Part shown: positions 21,826-29,787 of the stretch, piece by piece
How the letters are laid out: the number at the start of each line of letters is the position of its first letter
Numbering within the stretch: position 1 is the stretch's first letter
Origin: Micromonospora polyrhachis
GTDB lineage: Bacteria > Actinomycetota > Actinomycetes > Mycobacteriales > Micromonosporaceae
DNA length: 64,000 bases
Reading direction: 5' to 3'
Assembly: GCF_014203835.1 (NCBI RefSeq)
Contig: NZ_JACHJW010000001.1
Coordinates: 2,565,176-2,629,175, forward strand
Notes under the pieces: generated by a model
What the model was told of the DNA's origin: nothing
The model's input: the letters and a program-made list of their open reading frames with translations, nothing else
Database searches by the model: none
Translations under genes and position numbers: made by a program

Positions 21826-24381
21826 ATGCAACCGACGTACTCCCGCATGCTCCAATGCCTCCTGGGGTCGAGAAAACGCGCCGCCGTGGTGGTGTCCTTC
21901 TGGGTACTGATCGCGGGCCTCCTCGCCGGGGGCGCCCCTGCGCTGGACTCCGTCGAGGACAACGCCTCCGCCAACCTTCCGCCCGCCGCGTCAGATTCCA
22001 TGAAGGCCCGCGACCTCGTCCGCTCGCAACTGCCCGGCCAGAACGCGACACCGGCAATCATCGTGGTGCGCGGCGAGGGCACCGACCCGGCGGCGAGCGC
22101 CCAGGAAGCCGTCGCGCGCATCACCTCCGCACTGTCGGAAGCCGCCAGGCCCGTCCAGGTCGCGAGCGTGATCTCCACGGTGACGGCTCCCACCGCCGCA
22201 GCCGAGTTGGTCTCACCGGACCGCCGCGCCCAACTGGTCATCGTGCCCATGACCGGAAGCCCTTCGGACGAGTCCTTCCAGAACGCTGTCGACAGGGTGC
22301 GTACCCTCGCATCCGACCGCGCAGGGTCCACCGAAGTTGCCGTGACCGGCCCCGCCGGGATCGCCACCGACACCGTGAAGGTCTTCAGCGGCGGTGACAA
22401 GGTCATGCTCCTGGCCACCATCCTGCTCGTCCTCGTCATCCTTCTGGTCATCTACCGTTCACCGCTGATGGCGCTCGTGCCACTCGTCGCCGTCGGCGTG
22501 GCAATGCGCGTGTCGGAGACGACCGGTGCACTCCTCGCGGACGCCGGAGTCATCACGGTCAGCTCCCAGACCGCCTCGATCATGACCGTGTTGCTGTTCG
22601 GTGTGGGCACGGACTACGCGCTGATCATCACTGCCCGCTACCGCGAGGCCCTCCTCGACGAGCCAGACCGTCCACGCGCGATGCAGGCCGCCGTACGCCG
22701 AACAGCCGAATCGGTGCTCGCCAGCGCCTCCACCATCGTGCTCGCCATGTTCGCCCTGCTCGTGGCCGTCTCTCCTGCGCTGCGCGGCTTCGGGCCGTAC
22801 CTCGCTCTCGGCGTTGCCGTCATGGCGCTGGTGGCATTCACCTTCATTCCGGCCCTGATCCTCCTGTTGGGTGGCAGCGTCTTCTGGCCGGGTGGCGTGG
22901 GCAAGGCCGCCGAACGCAGTCGCGGCGCGGGTGTCTGGCACCGCGTCGCCGCACTCGTCGCCCGCGCCCCGGTTCGGGTGGCCACGACCGTGGTCGCGCT
23001 GCTCGTGGTGATGAGCGCCGGGCTGATCAGCTACCAGGAGAGCTTCAACTCGCTCAGCGGCTTCCGTACCGCCACCGAGTCAGAACGCGGACAGCGGCTC
23101 ATCCAGGATGCATTCGGCCCCGGTGAGATCGCACCCAGTACCGTCGTCGTCCGTTCCCGGGACGACCTGCGGTCCAGCCCCGCACCCGCCGCCATCGCCG
23201 CCGCCCTTGCCGGCTCTGCGGATGTCACCCGGGTTGGGCCGCACCCCCGTTTCGGCGAGGACGGCAGGACGGTCTTCTACGACGTCGTCCTCAGGTGGGA
23301 TCCGTACGGCTCCGAGGCACTCGACGCGATCGATCCACTCAAGGAGACCGCGCGGGTCGCGGCCGACGCCGCCGGGGTAGCGAACGCCACGGTGCTCATC
23401 GCAGGGGAGACGGCGCAGAACGCCGACATCCGCTCTGCCCTCGACCGCGACACGACCTACATCGTGCTCCTGGTCCTAGCAATCGTCACCGCGGTCCTGT
23501 TCCTCTTGTTGCGATCGCTTCTCGCGCCGCTCTACCTGGTAGCAACCCTCGTCCTGTCATTCCTGGCGACCCTGGGTGCCACCACCTTCTTCACGCTGAC
23601 CGTCCTCGGTGACGAAGGCATCGGCAACCGCGTCACCGCATACATCTTCGTCTTCCTCGTCGCGCTCGGCGTCGACTACAACATCTTCATCATGAGCCGG
23701 TTCAAGCAGGAGCTACGCACCGCACCTCCAGCCAGGGCCATCAGCGCCGCACTCACTCGCACCGGCGGCGTCGTCTCCTCCGCAGGCCTCATCCTCGCTG
23801 CGACCTTCGCCGTCCTGATGACGCAGCCGATCCGCGAACTGTTCCAGTTCGGCTTCGCCATGGCCTTCGGTGTCCTGCTGGACACCTTCCTCATCCGACC
23901 TCTCCTGGTTCCCGCCATCGTCCGGCTCCTCGGTGACCACGCCCTGTGGCCTACCCGCCCAGCACGCCCGGCTGGCCCTCGGATGCCTTCCACCCCCGCC
24001 GACGGCGCACCTGCCGCACCGCCTACCGAAACCACCATCCGAACAGGTCGCCTGCTACGCAGCTTCACCTGGATCGCGGTCATCGAGGCGTGCACCTGGG
24101 CCGGCCTGCTCATCGGGATGTACCTCAAGTACGTCCCGAAGACCACCGAACTCGGCGTCCGGATCTTCGGAACACTGCACGGCGGCGCCTTTATCGCTTA
24201 CGTACTCCTGGCCGCTCTGGTGGCAATCCGGTTGAAGTGGAGACTGAGCTGGACGACGGTCTTCGCCCTGCTGGCCGCCGTACCACCATTCATGACCGTG
24301 GCGTTCGAGACATGGGCCCGCCGCACTGGCCGGCTTCCCGGACCGACCCCAACTCCGAATCCGTCCCCTCCCCGTAGCTGA
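21826..24381 (+). CDS. MMPL/RND-family exporter fused to a C-terminal DUF3817 domain
   Basis: An 851-residue protein. Residues 1 to about 720 are an MMPL transporter: TM1 (AVVVSFWVLIAGLLAGGAPA), an external domain, five helices, a second external domain and five helices. Proton-relay motifs GVGTDYALIITARYREAL and LGVDYNIFIMSRFKQEL are both present. After a Pro/Ala linker (about 710-730), residues about 735-840 form a DUF3817 membrane domain (FTWIAVIEACTWAGLLIGMY, LHGGAFIAYVLLAALVAIRL), normally a separate protein. MMPL proteins export lipids, siderophores or drugs. Control by the divergent TetR through the palindrome is likely. Confidence 0.88.
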   Translation: MQPTYSRMLQCLLGSRKRAAVVVSFWVLIAGLLAGGAPALDSVEDNASANLPPAASDSMKARDLVRSQLPGQNATPAIIVVRGEGTDPAASAQEAVARITSALSEAARPVQVASVISTVTAPTAAAELVSPDRRAQLVIVPMTGSPSDESFQNAVDRVRTLASDRAGSTEVAVTGPAGIATDTVKVFSGGDKVMLLATILLVLVILLVIYRSPLMALVPLVAVGVAMRVSETTGALLADAGVITVSSQTASIMTVLLFGVGTDYALIITARYREALLDEPDRPRAMQAAVRRTAESVLASASTIVLAMFALLVAVSPALRGFGPYLALGVAVMALVAFTFIPALILLLGGSVFWPGGVGKAAERSRGAGVWHRVAALVARAPVRVATTVVALLVVMSAGLISYQESFNSLSGFRTATESERGQRLIQDAFGPGEIAPSTVVVRSRDDLRSSPAPAAIAAALAGSADVTRVGPHPRFGEDGRTVFYDVVLRWDPYGSEALDAIDPLKETARVAADAAGVANATVLIAGETAQNADIRSALDRDTTYIVLLVLAIVTAVLFLLLRSLLAPLYLVATLVLSFLATLGATTFFTLTVLGDEGIGNRVTAYIFVFLVALGVDYNIFIMSRFKQELRTAPPARAISAALTRTGGVVSSAGLILAATFAVLMTQPIRELFQFGFAMAFGVLLDTFLIRPLLVPAIVRLLGDHALWPTRPARPAGPRMPSTPADGAPAAPPTETTIRTGRLLRSFTWIAVIEACTWAGLLIGMYLKYVPKTTELGVRIFGTLHGGAFIAYVLLAALVAIRLKWRLSWTTVFALLAAVPPFMTVAFETWARRTGRLPGPTPTPNPSPPRS

Positions 24382-24391
24382 GTGCCACCTG

Positions 24392-24424
24392 TGGCCGCCG
24401 GCGCCGTACCGATGCCGGCGGCCA
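24392..24424. terminator. Terminator between the MMPL gene and the convergent lipoprotein gene
   Basis: Perfect 11-bp stem TGGCCGCCGGC / GCCGGCGGCCA (24392-24402 and 24414-24424) with an 11-nt loop. Confidence 0.65.
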
Positions 24425-24508
24425 GCTCTGGCTGATCTCCTCGCCACCTTCCACGAATACGTCCCGACTCCTGGCGAGGCAACAGCACCACGGGCACCCT
24501 GCCTGGCG

Positions 24509-25288
24509 TCAGGAGTTGTAGTAGATGTCGTCGGCTTCCCGGGTGATCGCCTTTGCCGGGGCCTTGATCTGGTGTGGCTTCCCGTGCCCGCTCATCGAAG
24601 TCGTCATGGTGAGCTTTGGGCCCTCCCTGGCAGTCAACTCGACAGTGATCGAGGTAACCCACCCCTGATTGTCGATGGTGGCCTTGAATGCCGCCCGGAC
24701 CATGCCGAACGAGATGATGCTCGGTGCGCCAACCGGCAGGAACGGCTTCATCCCGTCCTGAGTAGGGCTGAAGAAGCCTTCATATACGCCCGGGCTGCTC
24801 TGCTTCACCGAGCCGATCTTGGAGGAAAACGCTACCAGACCGGTCGGATCAGCCATGTCAAAATGAAATAGACTGCCCGGCTTCACCCGCTTCAGGTCAA
24901 GGTGTATCCACACCTTGTCGCCAACCTCGCGCTGGTAGTTGTCATTGCCGATCACAATCCGCTGGTGGGCTGACGGGCTCTTCCCGCCGGCCACCTCGAT
25001 CGTCGAACTGATCTTGCGAGCCACCGGATCGAATACACCGCTGCCCTTGACGCGCTCACCCTCCGGCAGGTCACCCTGCACCGTGTACCGGTGCGCGACG
25101 CGCTGCGAACGCTGTAACGCCTCGACGAGTTCGGCCTGCGCCACGGCGGCGGTGGGCGACAGTGCGGCGCGCGCCGGGTGGGAAGTCACGGCGGCGGAGG
25201 GGGACTCCGGCGGCCCGGTGCACCCACTGGCGGCCAACATGGCGCCACTGAGACTCAGGGCAAGCAGCAGGGTGTTGCGGATCGACAT
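24509..25288 (-). CDS. LppX/LprAFG-like lipoprotein
   Basis: A 259-residue lipoprotein: MSIRNTLLLALSLSGAMLAA followed by the lipobox SGC, Cys near residue 23. The mature part resembles the LppX_LprAFG fold (YTVQGDLPEGERVKGSGVFD, ISSTIEVAGG, KVWIHLDLKRV, WVTSITVELTA), a half-barrel that binds lipids or helps lipid transfer at the actinobacterial cell surface. It is convergent with the MMPL exporter and separated from it only by a terminator, which may be a coincidence or a functional link. The start is ATG 25288, with AGGAA upstream; an in-frame upstream extension lacks signal-peptide character. Confidence 0.78.
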   Translation of the reverse strand: MSIRNTLLLALSLSGAMLAASGCTGPPESPSAAVTSHPARAALSPTAAVAQAELVEALQRSQRVAHRYTVQGDLPEGERVKGSGVFDPVARKISSTIEVAGGKSPSAHQRIVIGNDNYQREVGDKVWIHLDLKRVKPGSLFHFDMADPTGLVAFSSKIGSVKQSSPGVYEGFFSPTQDGMKPFLPVGAPSIISFGMVRAAFKATIDNQGWVTSITVELTAREGPKLTMTTSMSGHGKPHQIKAPAKAITREADDIYYNS

Positions 25289-25386
25289 GACGTTCCTGTC
25301 GGCCGTTCTCGCAGGTGGACTCAAAGCCGAGGAGTGCCCCAGGGGCCGGTGCGGCCAGTTGGGGCGTTGGGGCACCCCTCAGAGAC

Positions 25387-25419
25387 ACCTAAGCCCAGGT
25401 CATCGACCTGGGCTTAGGT
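25387..25419 (-). terminator. Terminator of the tRNA-Thr gene
   Basis: Perfect 14-bp stem ACCTAAGCCCAGGT / ACCTGGGCTTAGGT (25387-25400 and 25406-25419) with a 5-nt loop, 7 bp downstream of the tRNA 3' end. Confidence 0.75.
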
Positions 25420-25425
25420 GAGCGA

Positions 25426-25498
25426 GCCGCCTGACGGAATCGAACCGTCGACCTACGCATTACGAGTGCGTCGCTCTAGCCGACTGAGCTAAGGCGGC
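25426..25498 (-). tRNA. tRNA-Thr (anticodon CGU)
   Basis: 73 nt on the minus strand. Acceptor GCCGCCU pairs with AGGCGGC; D arm AGCUC/GAGC; anticodon arm ACGCA-CUCGUAA-UGCGU gives anticodon CGU, reading ACG; T arm GACGG-UUCGAUU-CCGUC. CCA is not encoded. No duplicated 3' end that would indicate an integrated element was found nearby. Confidence 0.95.
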
Positions 25499-25509
25499 AA
25501 CGATGGCCT

Positions 25510-25515
25510 AGTGTA
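25510..25515 (-). promoter_or_regulatory. -10 box TACACT of tRNA-Thr
   Basis: TACACT on the minus strand ends 11 nt before the tRNA 5' end; no good -35. The stretch 25516-25686 shows no gene; it is locally AT-richer around 25600-25640. Confidence 0.4.
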
Positions 25516-25686
25516 CGGCACCAGCCGGCCCCCCGCGCCACGGGTTTGCCGGTGCCGCTCAGGTCGCCGCCCAGCCAGACGAAACGGTCACTCGGCGATA
25601 CGGATTGATCACATCACGACATCAATTGTGTCGGAATTTCGCCCAGAAAGGCTGACACCGGACAGCTTCCTGACAGCTTTCCCGAC

Positions 25687-25692
25687 TAGGCT
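25687..25692 (+). promoter_or_regulatory. -10 box TAGGCT of the metallophosphoesterase gene
   Basis: TAGGCT ends 8 nt before GTG 25701, a leaderless arrangement. Confidence 0.4.
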
Positions 25693-25700
25693 GCCAAGCC

Positions 25701-27425
25701 GTGACCGACGATCAGGCACCGCCGGCACCCCCGGTCGACACCGCCCCCGCCCGCCCCCGCAGCTGCGACCCGCAGGAACTCGGCTTCACCCGCCGTCCAC
25801 CGGTTCCGTGGCTGGCTCCCCTCCTCCTGATCAGCACCGGGCTGCGCGCCCTGCTGGCCCTGCTGTTCGGGGCGTACCTGGACAAGCGGGAGTTGCAGAA
25901 CTCGCTGTCCAGCGACGGCTATCGGGAGCCCGGCGACCAGGACGGGCTGTGGCTGGACTACGTGGCCGACCTGGGTGACGGGTTCGACGCCACCTACTCG
26001 GTGGCCTACCTGCTCGCCCAACGGGAGATCACCGTCGAGGGGCAGCGGCTACCCCGGGGCGACGTACTGGTGATGGGCGGCGACCAGGTCTATCCGACCG
26101 CCAGCGGCGAGGCGTACGAGGACCGCTGCAAGGGGCCCTACCAGGCGGCGCTGCCCCAGGTGCGGCCGGGCGAGCAGATGCCGAACCTCTACGCGGTGCC
26201 CGGCAACCACGACTGGTACGACGGACTGACCGCCTTCCTGCGGCTCTTCGCCCGGTCCCGGGACAACGACCTCGGCGGCTGGTGCACCCCGCAGCACCGG
26301 TCCTACTTCAGCATCGAGCTACCGTCCGACTGGTGGCTGTTCGCTCTGGACGAGCAGTCCGGGGCGTACCTGGACGATCCGCAGTTGCGCTACTTCGAGC
26401 AGGCCGCCACCGCACTCGGCCCCGAGTCCCGGGTGATCCTGGTGGTGCCGGCACCGTCGTGGGTCAAGGCCGTCGACAACCCCGGGGCGTACGACGCGGT
26501 CGACTACTTCGTACGAAAGGTGATCGCCCCCACCGGGGCGCAGGTCCGGCTGCTCCTCTCCGGCGACCTGCACCACTACGCGCGATACACCGGGCCGGAC
26601 CGGGAGCTGATCACGTGCGGTGGCGGCGGTGCCTATCTCTATCCCACGCACAAGCTGCCGGAACGGATCGAGGTGCCGCCTCGGGACAGCCTGACCCGGC
26701 GGCCGAGCCGTACCGAGTCGTACCGGCTTACTGCCCGCTACCCGGACGCGGCCCGGTCCCGCCGCTACGGCTGGGGAGTCTTCGGCCGGCTACCGCTACG
26801 TAATCCGGGTTTCCTGACACTGCTCGGGCTGCTGCACACCCTGCTGATGCTGGCGATGGCCGGGGTCGCCGTGCAGCGTGCCGGCACCAGCGACCGGGGC
26901 CTGTTCAGCGTGCCGATGGTCGGCATGCTGGCGATCATCCTGATCGGCGCGGGCCTGTTCGCCAAACCGCCGAGCGCCGGCGGGAAACGGCACGCCCGGC
27001 ACTGGATCCTCGGACTCAGCCACGGTATCGCGCAGATCGCGCTGGCCACGCTCGGGACCTGGATCTGGCTGACGTTGCCGTTCCACGACTGGCCGGGTGC
27101 GTTACCGGTGATCACCGCCGGTGTCCTCTACGGACCGGTCGCCGGTTTCGTCGCCGGTCAGCTGACCGCCGCTTACCTCCTGGTCGCCGGAGCGTTCGGG
27201 GTCAACCTCAACGAACTCTTCGCCGGCCAGGGCATCGAAGATGCCAAGTGTTTCCTCCGACTGCACTTCGGCCCGACCGGGGAGCTGACCATCTATCCGA
27301 TCGCGATCGACCGGATCTCCCGCTCCTGGCAGGCCGATCCTGACGGCGCACCCGACACCTCGTGGATGTCACCGACGGATCCCCTGCCGGCACGGTTCGC
27401 CGAACCGCCGCTGACCCTGCGCTGA
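25701..27425 (+). CDS. Membrane-associated metallophosphoesterase
   Basis: A 574-residue protein. One N-terminal membrane-like helix (WLAPLLLISTGLRALLALLF) is followed by a calcineurin-like phosphoesterase domain (about 90-330): LVMGGDQVYP, YAVPGNHDWYDG and LLSGDLHHYARY carry the D, GNH[D] and H metal ligands; VTCGGGGAYL-like LITCGGGGAYLYPTH follows. The C-terminal third has about five membrane helices (LTLLGLLHTLLMLAMAGVAV, GMLAIILIGAGLFA, AQIALATLGTWIWLTL, GPVAGFVAGQLTAAYLLVAG). Substrate unknown. GTG 25701 suits a leaderless start. Confidence 0.8.
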   Translation: MTDDQAPPAPPVDTAPARPRSCDPQELGFTRRPPVPWLAPLLLISTGLRALLALLFGAYLDKRELQNSLSSDGYREPGDQDGLWLDYVADLGDGFDATYSVAYLLAQREITVEGQRLPRGDVLVMGGDQVYPTASGEAYEDRCKGPYQAALPQVRPGEQMPNLYAVPGNHDWYDGLTAFLRLFARSRDNDLGGWCTPQHRSYFSIELPSDWWLFALDEQSGAYLDDPQLRYFEQAATALGPESRVILVVPAPSWVKAVDNPGAYDAVDYFVRKVIAPTGAQVRLLLSGDLHHYARYTGPDRELITCGGGGAYLYPTHKLPERIEVPPRDSLTRRPSRTESYRLTARYPDAARSRRYGWGVFGRLPLRNPGFLTLLGLLHTLLMLAMAGVAVQRAGTSDRGLFSVPMVGMLAIILIGAGLFAKPPSAGGKRHARHWILGLSHGIAQIALATLGTWIWLTLPFHDWPGALPVITAGVLYGPVAGFVAGQLTAAYLLVAGAFGVNLNELFAGQGIEDAKCFLRLHFGPTGELTIYPIAIDRISRSWQADPDGAPDTSWMSPTDPLPARFAEPPLTLR

Positions 27426-27446
27426 CCGCCGAATGCCTTGACCACC

Positions 27447-28277
27447 CTAGCCCGGGTAGCGCTGTTCGTGGGCCTGCCGGGAGCCGCAGACCTCGGAGAG
27501 GGCACATCGACTGACCGCACCGTCGGAGTGGCGTCGGACGGTGACCGTCTCGCTGGGTGGGTGGCGGGACACGATCCGCCCCTCGCCCTCCGGGGTGCGG
27601 ACCAACTGGCCACCAGCCGGATAATTGCCACTTTTTTCATACAACGGATGCTCGAACTTCAGGCAACACATCAGCCGACCGCACGCCCCGGAGATGCGCA
27701 GCGGGTTGAGCGGCAAATCCTGCTCCTTGGCCATCCGGATGGTCACCGGCTCGAAGTCGGTGAGGAAGGTGGCGCAGCAGAGGTCCCGCCCGCACGAACC
27801 GATCCCGCCCTGGACCCGGGCCGAGTCGCGGGCGGAGAGCTGGCGCAGTTCCACCCGGCAGTGCAGGGTGGCACCGAGGTCGCGGACCAGCGACCGGAAG
27901 TCGACCCGGTGCGGCGCGGTGAAGTAGATGGTGGTCCGTCCGCCGCTGGACTGCTCCAGCACATGGTCGACGGCGATCACCTTCATCGGCAGGTCGTGCT
28001 CGCGGATCAGCCGCTTGGCCGCCACCTTCGCTTCGGCCTTGCGCTTGCGTTGCAGCTCGTCCCGGCGTAGGTCCTCGTCGTTAGCCATGCCCGCCAGCCG
28101 GGGGAACCCACTGGTGTCCTCGCCGACCCACTGCGCGGCCCAGACACACTCGGCCACCTCGTTACCGTCGTCGGTGGGCACCAGCACCCGGTCACCGACC
28201 GTCGGCCGCAGCTCACCTGGATCAAGGTAGTAGAGCCGCCCATACCGGTTGAAACTGACCGCGCAGAGCATACCCAT
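27447..28277 (-). CDS. PSP1-domain protein, RicT/YaaT homologue
   Basis: A 276-residue protein with the PSP1 fold. Two conserved Cys clusters, GGIGSCGRDLCCATF and SGACGRLMCCLKFEHPLYE, are the iron-sulfur ligands of the Bacillus RicT/YaaT family, which with RicA and RicF affects RNase Y-dependent mRNA processing and sporulation. No RicA or RicF homologue is in the window. I choose ATG 28277 (MGMLCAVSFNRYGRLYYL) because TAGAGT ends 7 nt upstream, giving a leaderless start; ATG 28283 and GTG 28286 lie too close to that box. Confidence 0.85.
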   Translation of the reverse strand: MGMLCAVSFNRYGRLYYLDPGELRPTVGDRVLVPTDDGNEVAECVWAAQWVGEDTSGFPRLAGMANDEDLRRDELQRKRKAEAKVAAKRLIREHDLPMKVIAVDHVLEQSSGGRTTIYFTAPHRVDFRSLVRDLGATLHCRVELRQLSARDSARVQGGIGSCGRDLCCATFLTDFEPVTIRMAKEQDLPLNPLRISGACGRLMCCLKFEHPLYEKSGNYPAGGQLVRTPEGEGRIVSRHPPSETVTVRRHSDGAVSRCALSEVCGSRQAHEQRYPG

Positions 28278-28284
28278 GGGCATC

Positions 28285-28290
28285 ACTCTA
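28285..28290 (-). promoter_or_regulatory. -10 box TAGAGT of the PSP1-domain gene
   Basis: TAGAGT on the minus strand ends 7 nt before ATG 28277. Confidence 0.4.
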
Positions 28291-28320
28291 CGACGGAACC
28301 ACGTCGGCCCGGTCGATCGA

Positions 28321-29004
28321 TCAACTACCGATCCGGGTGGTCTGGTCGAAGCCGGTGGCCCCCTCCACCGAAGGTCGAAGGATCAGCTCGGACAGTCGCG
28401 GTGGCCACCGGTGCAGCAGCGTCTCCGCCTGCTCGTACGCGTCAGCCACTGTGGACAGCGTGCGGGCGCCGACAGCAGCGGCGGCCCGTACCGCGCCCGG
28501 ATCGCCCGGGGCGGAGTCCTCCGCACCCACGCCGGTCACCAGGGTCACCGCCTCCGCCGAGCCCAACGCCGCCACGAGGGTGCTGGCCAACTCCGCCCGG
28601 CTCCGGGTCGCCCACTCGACCAGCGCGTCGGCATGGTCGGCGGTGGCGGTCAGCCGCCCCAGCAGGCTCTCCGTCCCGCCGGTGAGATGCTCCGCGAGCG
28701 CGGCCCGCTGGATGTCGAAGGCGTCCGCCGCGCTGCCCTGCCAGGTGCCGGTGGCGGCGAGGGCGGCCTGCGGTTGGTCGTACACCCGGGTCAGTTCCCG
28801 GAGCATCTGACCGGCGGCGGCCAGCGGGGCCGGCTGGAGCGCGATGATCGCGCCGGCCGCCGCTCCGGGCAGGGCTCGCAGTCGACGCAGCAGCGGCGCG
28901 ATCGGATGTCCGGCCGGCACTCCGCCGAGGGTGAGCGTACGGTCCACCCGGGCAAGCAGGTCACTGGCGGGTTCGGCCAGGTGGTCAAGGAGGTCCATGG
29001 TCAT
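28321..29004 (-). CDS. Helical WXG100-like protein
   Basis: A 227-residue Ala-rich helical protein. Around residues 95-115 it reads ALAATGTWQGSAADAFDIQR, a W-x-G turn between two helices as in WXG100 proteins; the rest has DHADALVEWATRSRAELAST. It lacks a signal peptide and is the third gene of a YbaB-like/WXG-like operon, overlapping the upstream gene by 4 bp (ATGA). Probably a type VII secretion substrate or partner, but no secretion gene is adjacent. The start ATG 29004 is chosen from that overlap. Confidence 0.6.
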   Translation of the reverse strand: MTMDLLDHLAEPASDLLARVDRTLTLGGVPAGHPIAPLLRRLRALPGAAAGAIIALQPAPLAAAGQMLRELTRVYDQPQAALAATGTWQGSAADAFDIQRAALAEHLTGGTESLLGRLTATADHADALVEWATRSRAELASTLVAALGSAEAVTLVTGVGAEDSAPGDPGAVRAAAAVGARTLSTVADAYEQAETLLHRWPPRLSELILRPSVEGATGFDQTTRIGS

Positions 29005-29306
29005 GCCTCCCCGGGCAGCCGGCGTCGGGCGGCCGCGTCGGCGTCGGCGTAACCGGCTGCCGCGACCCGCACCGAGGCGGCGACGTCGGCCAGGTGGCTG
29101 GCCACCCTGGCGGCCTCGCTGGACCGGGCGGCGGTGGCGGCCGACCACTGGTGGTGCAGGGCCCGGCCGACTGCCCCTGGCCAGCCCGGTGTGTCCGCCC
29201 CCAGGACGATCGGGTCGGGGGCGACGGTCGCCAGGGTACGGGCGGCAGTGTCCAGCGCGGTGGCCGCCTCGTCCAGGCGATCGGCCAGGTCACGCAGGCT
29301 GTCCAT
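29001..29306 (-). CDS. Small helical protein of the YbaB/WXG100-like operon
   Basis: A 101-residue Ala-rich helical hairpin: SLRDLADRLDEAATALDTAA, PGWPGAVGRALHHQWSAATA and ARVASHLADVAASVRVAAAG. The size and two-helix pattern with a central WPG/QW region resemble WXG100 proteins. The start follows the YbaB-like gene stop directly; the end overlaps the next gene by 4 bp. It probably forms a heterodimer with the larger neighbour. Confidence 0.6.
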   Translation of the reverse strand: MDSLRDLADRLDEAATALDTAARTLATVAPDPIVLGADTPGWPGAVGRALHHQWSAATAARSSEAARVASHLADVAASVRVAAAGYADADAAARRRLPGEA

Positions 29307-29636
29307 TCAGGCCTCCGTCAGCGGCCGGTAGTCACTGAACGTCTCGGCGTGCAGTTTCTCCCGCGCCCAGCGGGCGGCGTCGGCCGCCGCGGTGACCGCG
29401 GCCCGCACCGAGCGGGCGACCTCAGCCGAGGTACGGGTGTGCAGGGGCCCGAGGAACCGTACGTCGGTGATGGTGCCGGCGGCGGTGACCGCCACCTCGA
29501 CCAGCCCGTCCGGGGAGCGGACGGTCACCTCGACGCCGTGCACCGCCTTGTCGAACTCGGCCCGGTGCGACTCGATACGCCGGTAGCGCTCGACCGCCTC
29601 CTCGATCCAGGTCTCGTCGATCTCGCGCGCCCCCAT
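29307..29636 (-). CDS. YbaB/EbfC-like nucleoid-associated protein
   Basis: A 109-residue protein with an N-terminal helix (IDETWIEEAVERYRRIESHR), three beta strands (VEVTVRSPDGLVEVAVTAAG, ITDVRFLGPL) and a C-terminal helix, the YbaB/EbfC topology. Many actinobacteria encode such variants beside WXG100 proteins, so the role may be in secretion rather than DNA binding. ATG 29636 has GAGAGGAG upstream. First gene of a three-gene operon. Confidence 0.7.
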   Translation of the reverse strand: MGAREIDETWIEEAVERYRRIESHRAEFDKAVHGVEVTVRSPDGLVEVAVTAAGTITDVRFLGPLHTRTSAEVARSVRAAVTAAADAARWAREKLHAETFSDYRPLTEA

Positions 29637-29787
29637 CGGCAGGCTCCTCTCGGCAGGCCCGTTCACCGAGCGTGCCCCGACCATCGCGATACGGCACCGA
29701 ACCGTACCGGCCGACGATCGGCAAGGGAACCCTTGAGATCGATCCACGACACTGGATTCGGATTGCGGCGACCTCCGAGACCCCCGG

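Noticed and set aside
21087-24381. TetR/MMPL pair as recently transferred DNA
   Set aside because: Codon usage looks slightly different from neighbours by eye, but I cannot measure it and there are no mobile-element marks.
25426-25498. tRNA-Thr as an attachment site for an integrated element
   Set aside because: No integrase gene and no second copy of the tRNA 3' end were seen within the window.
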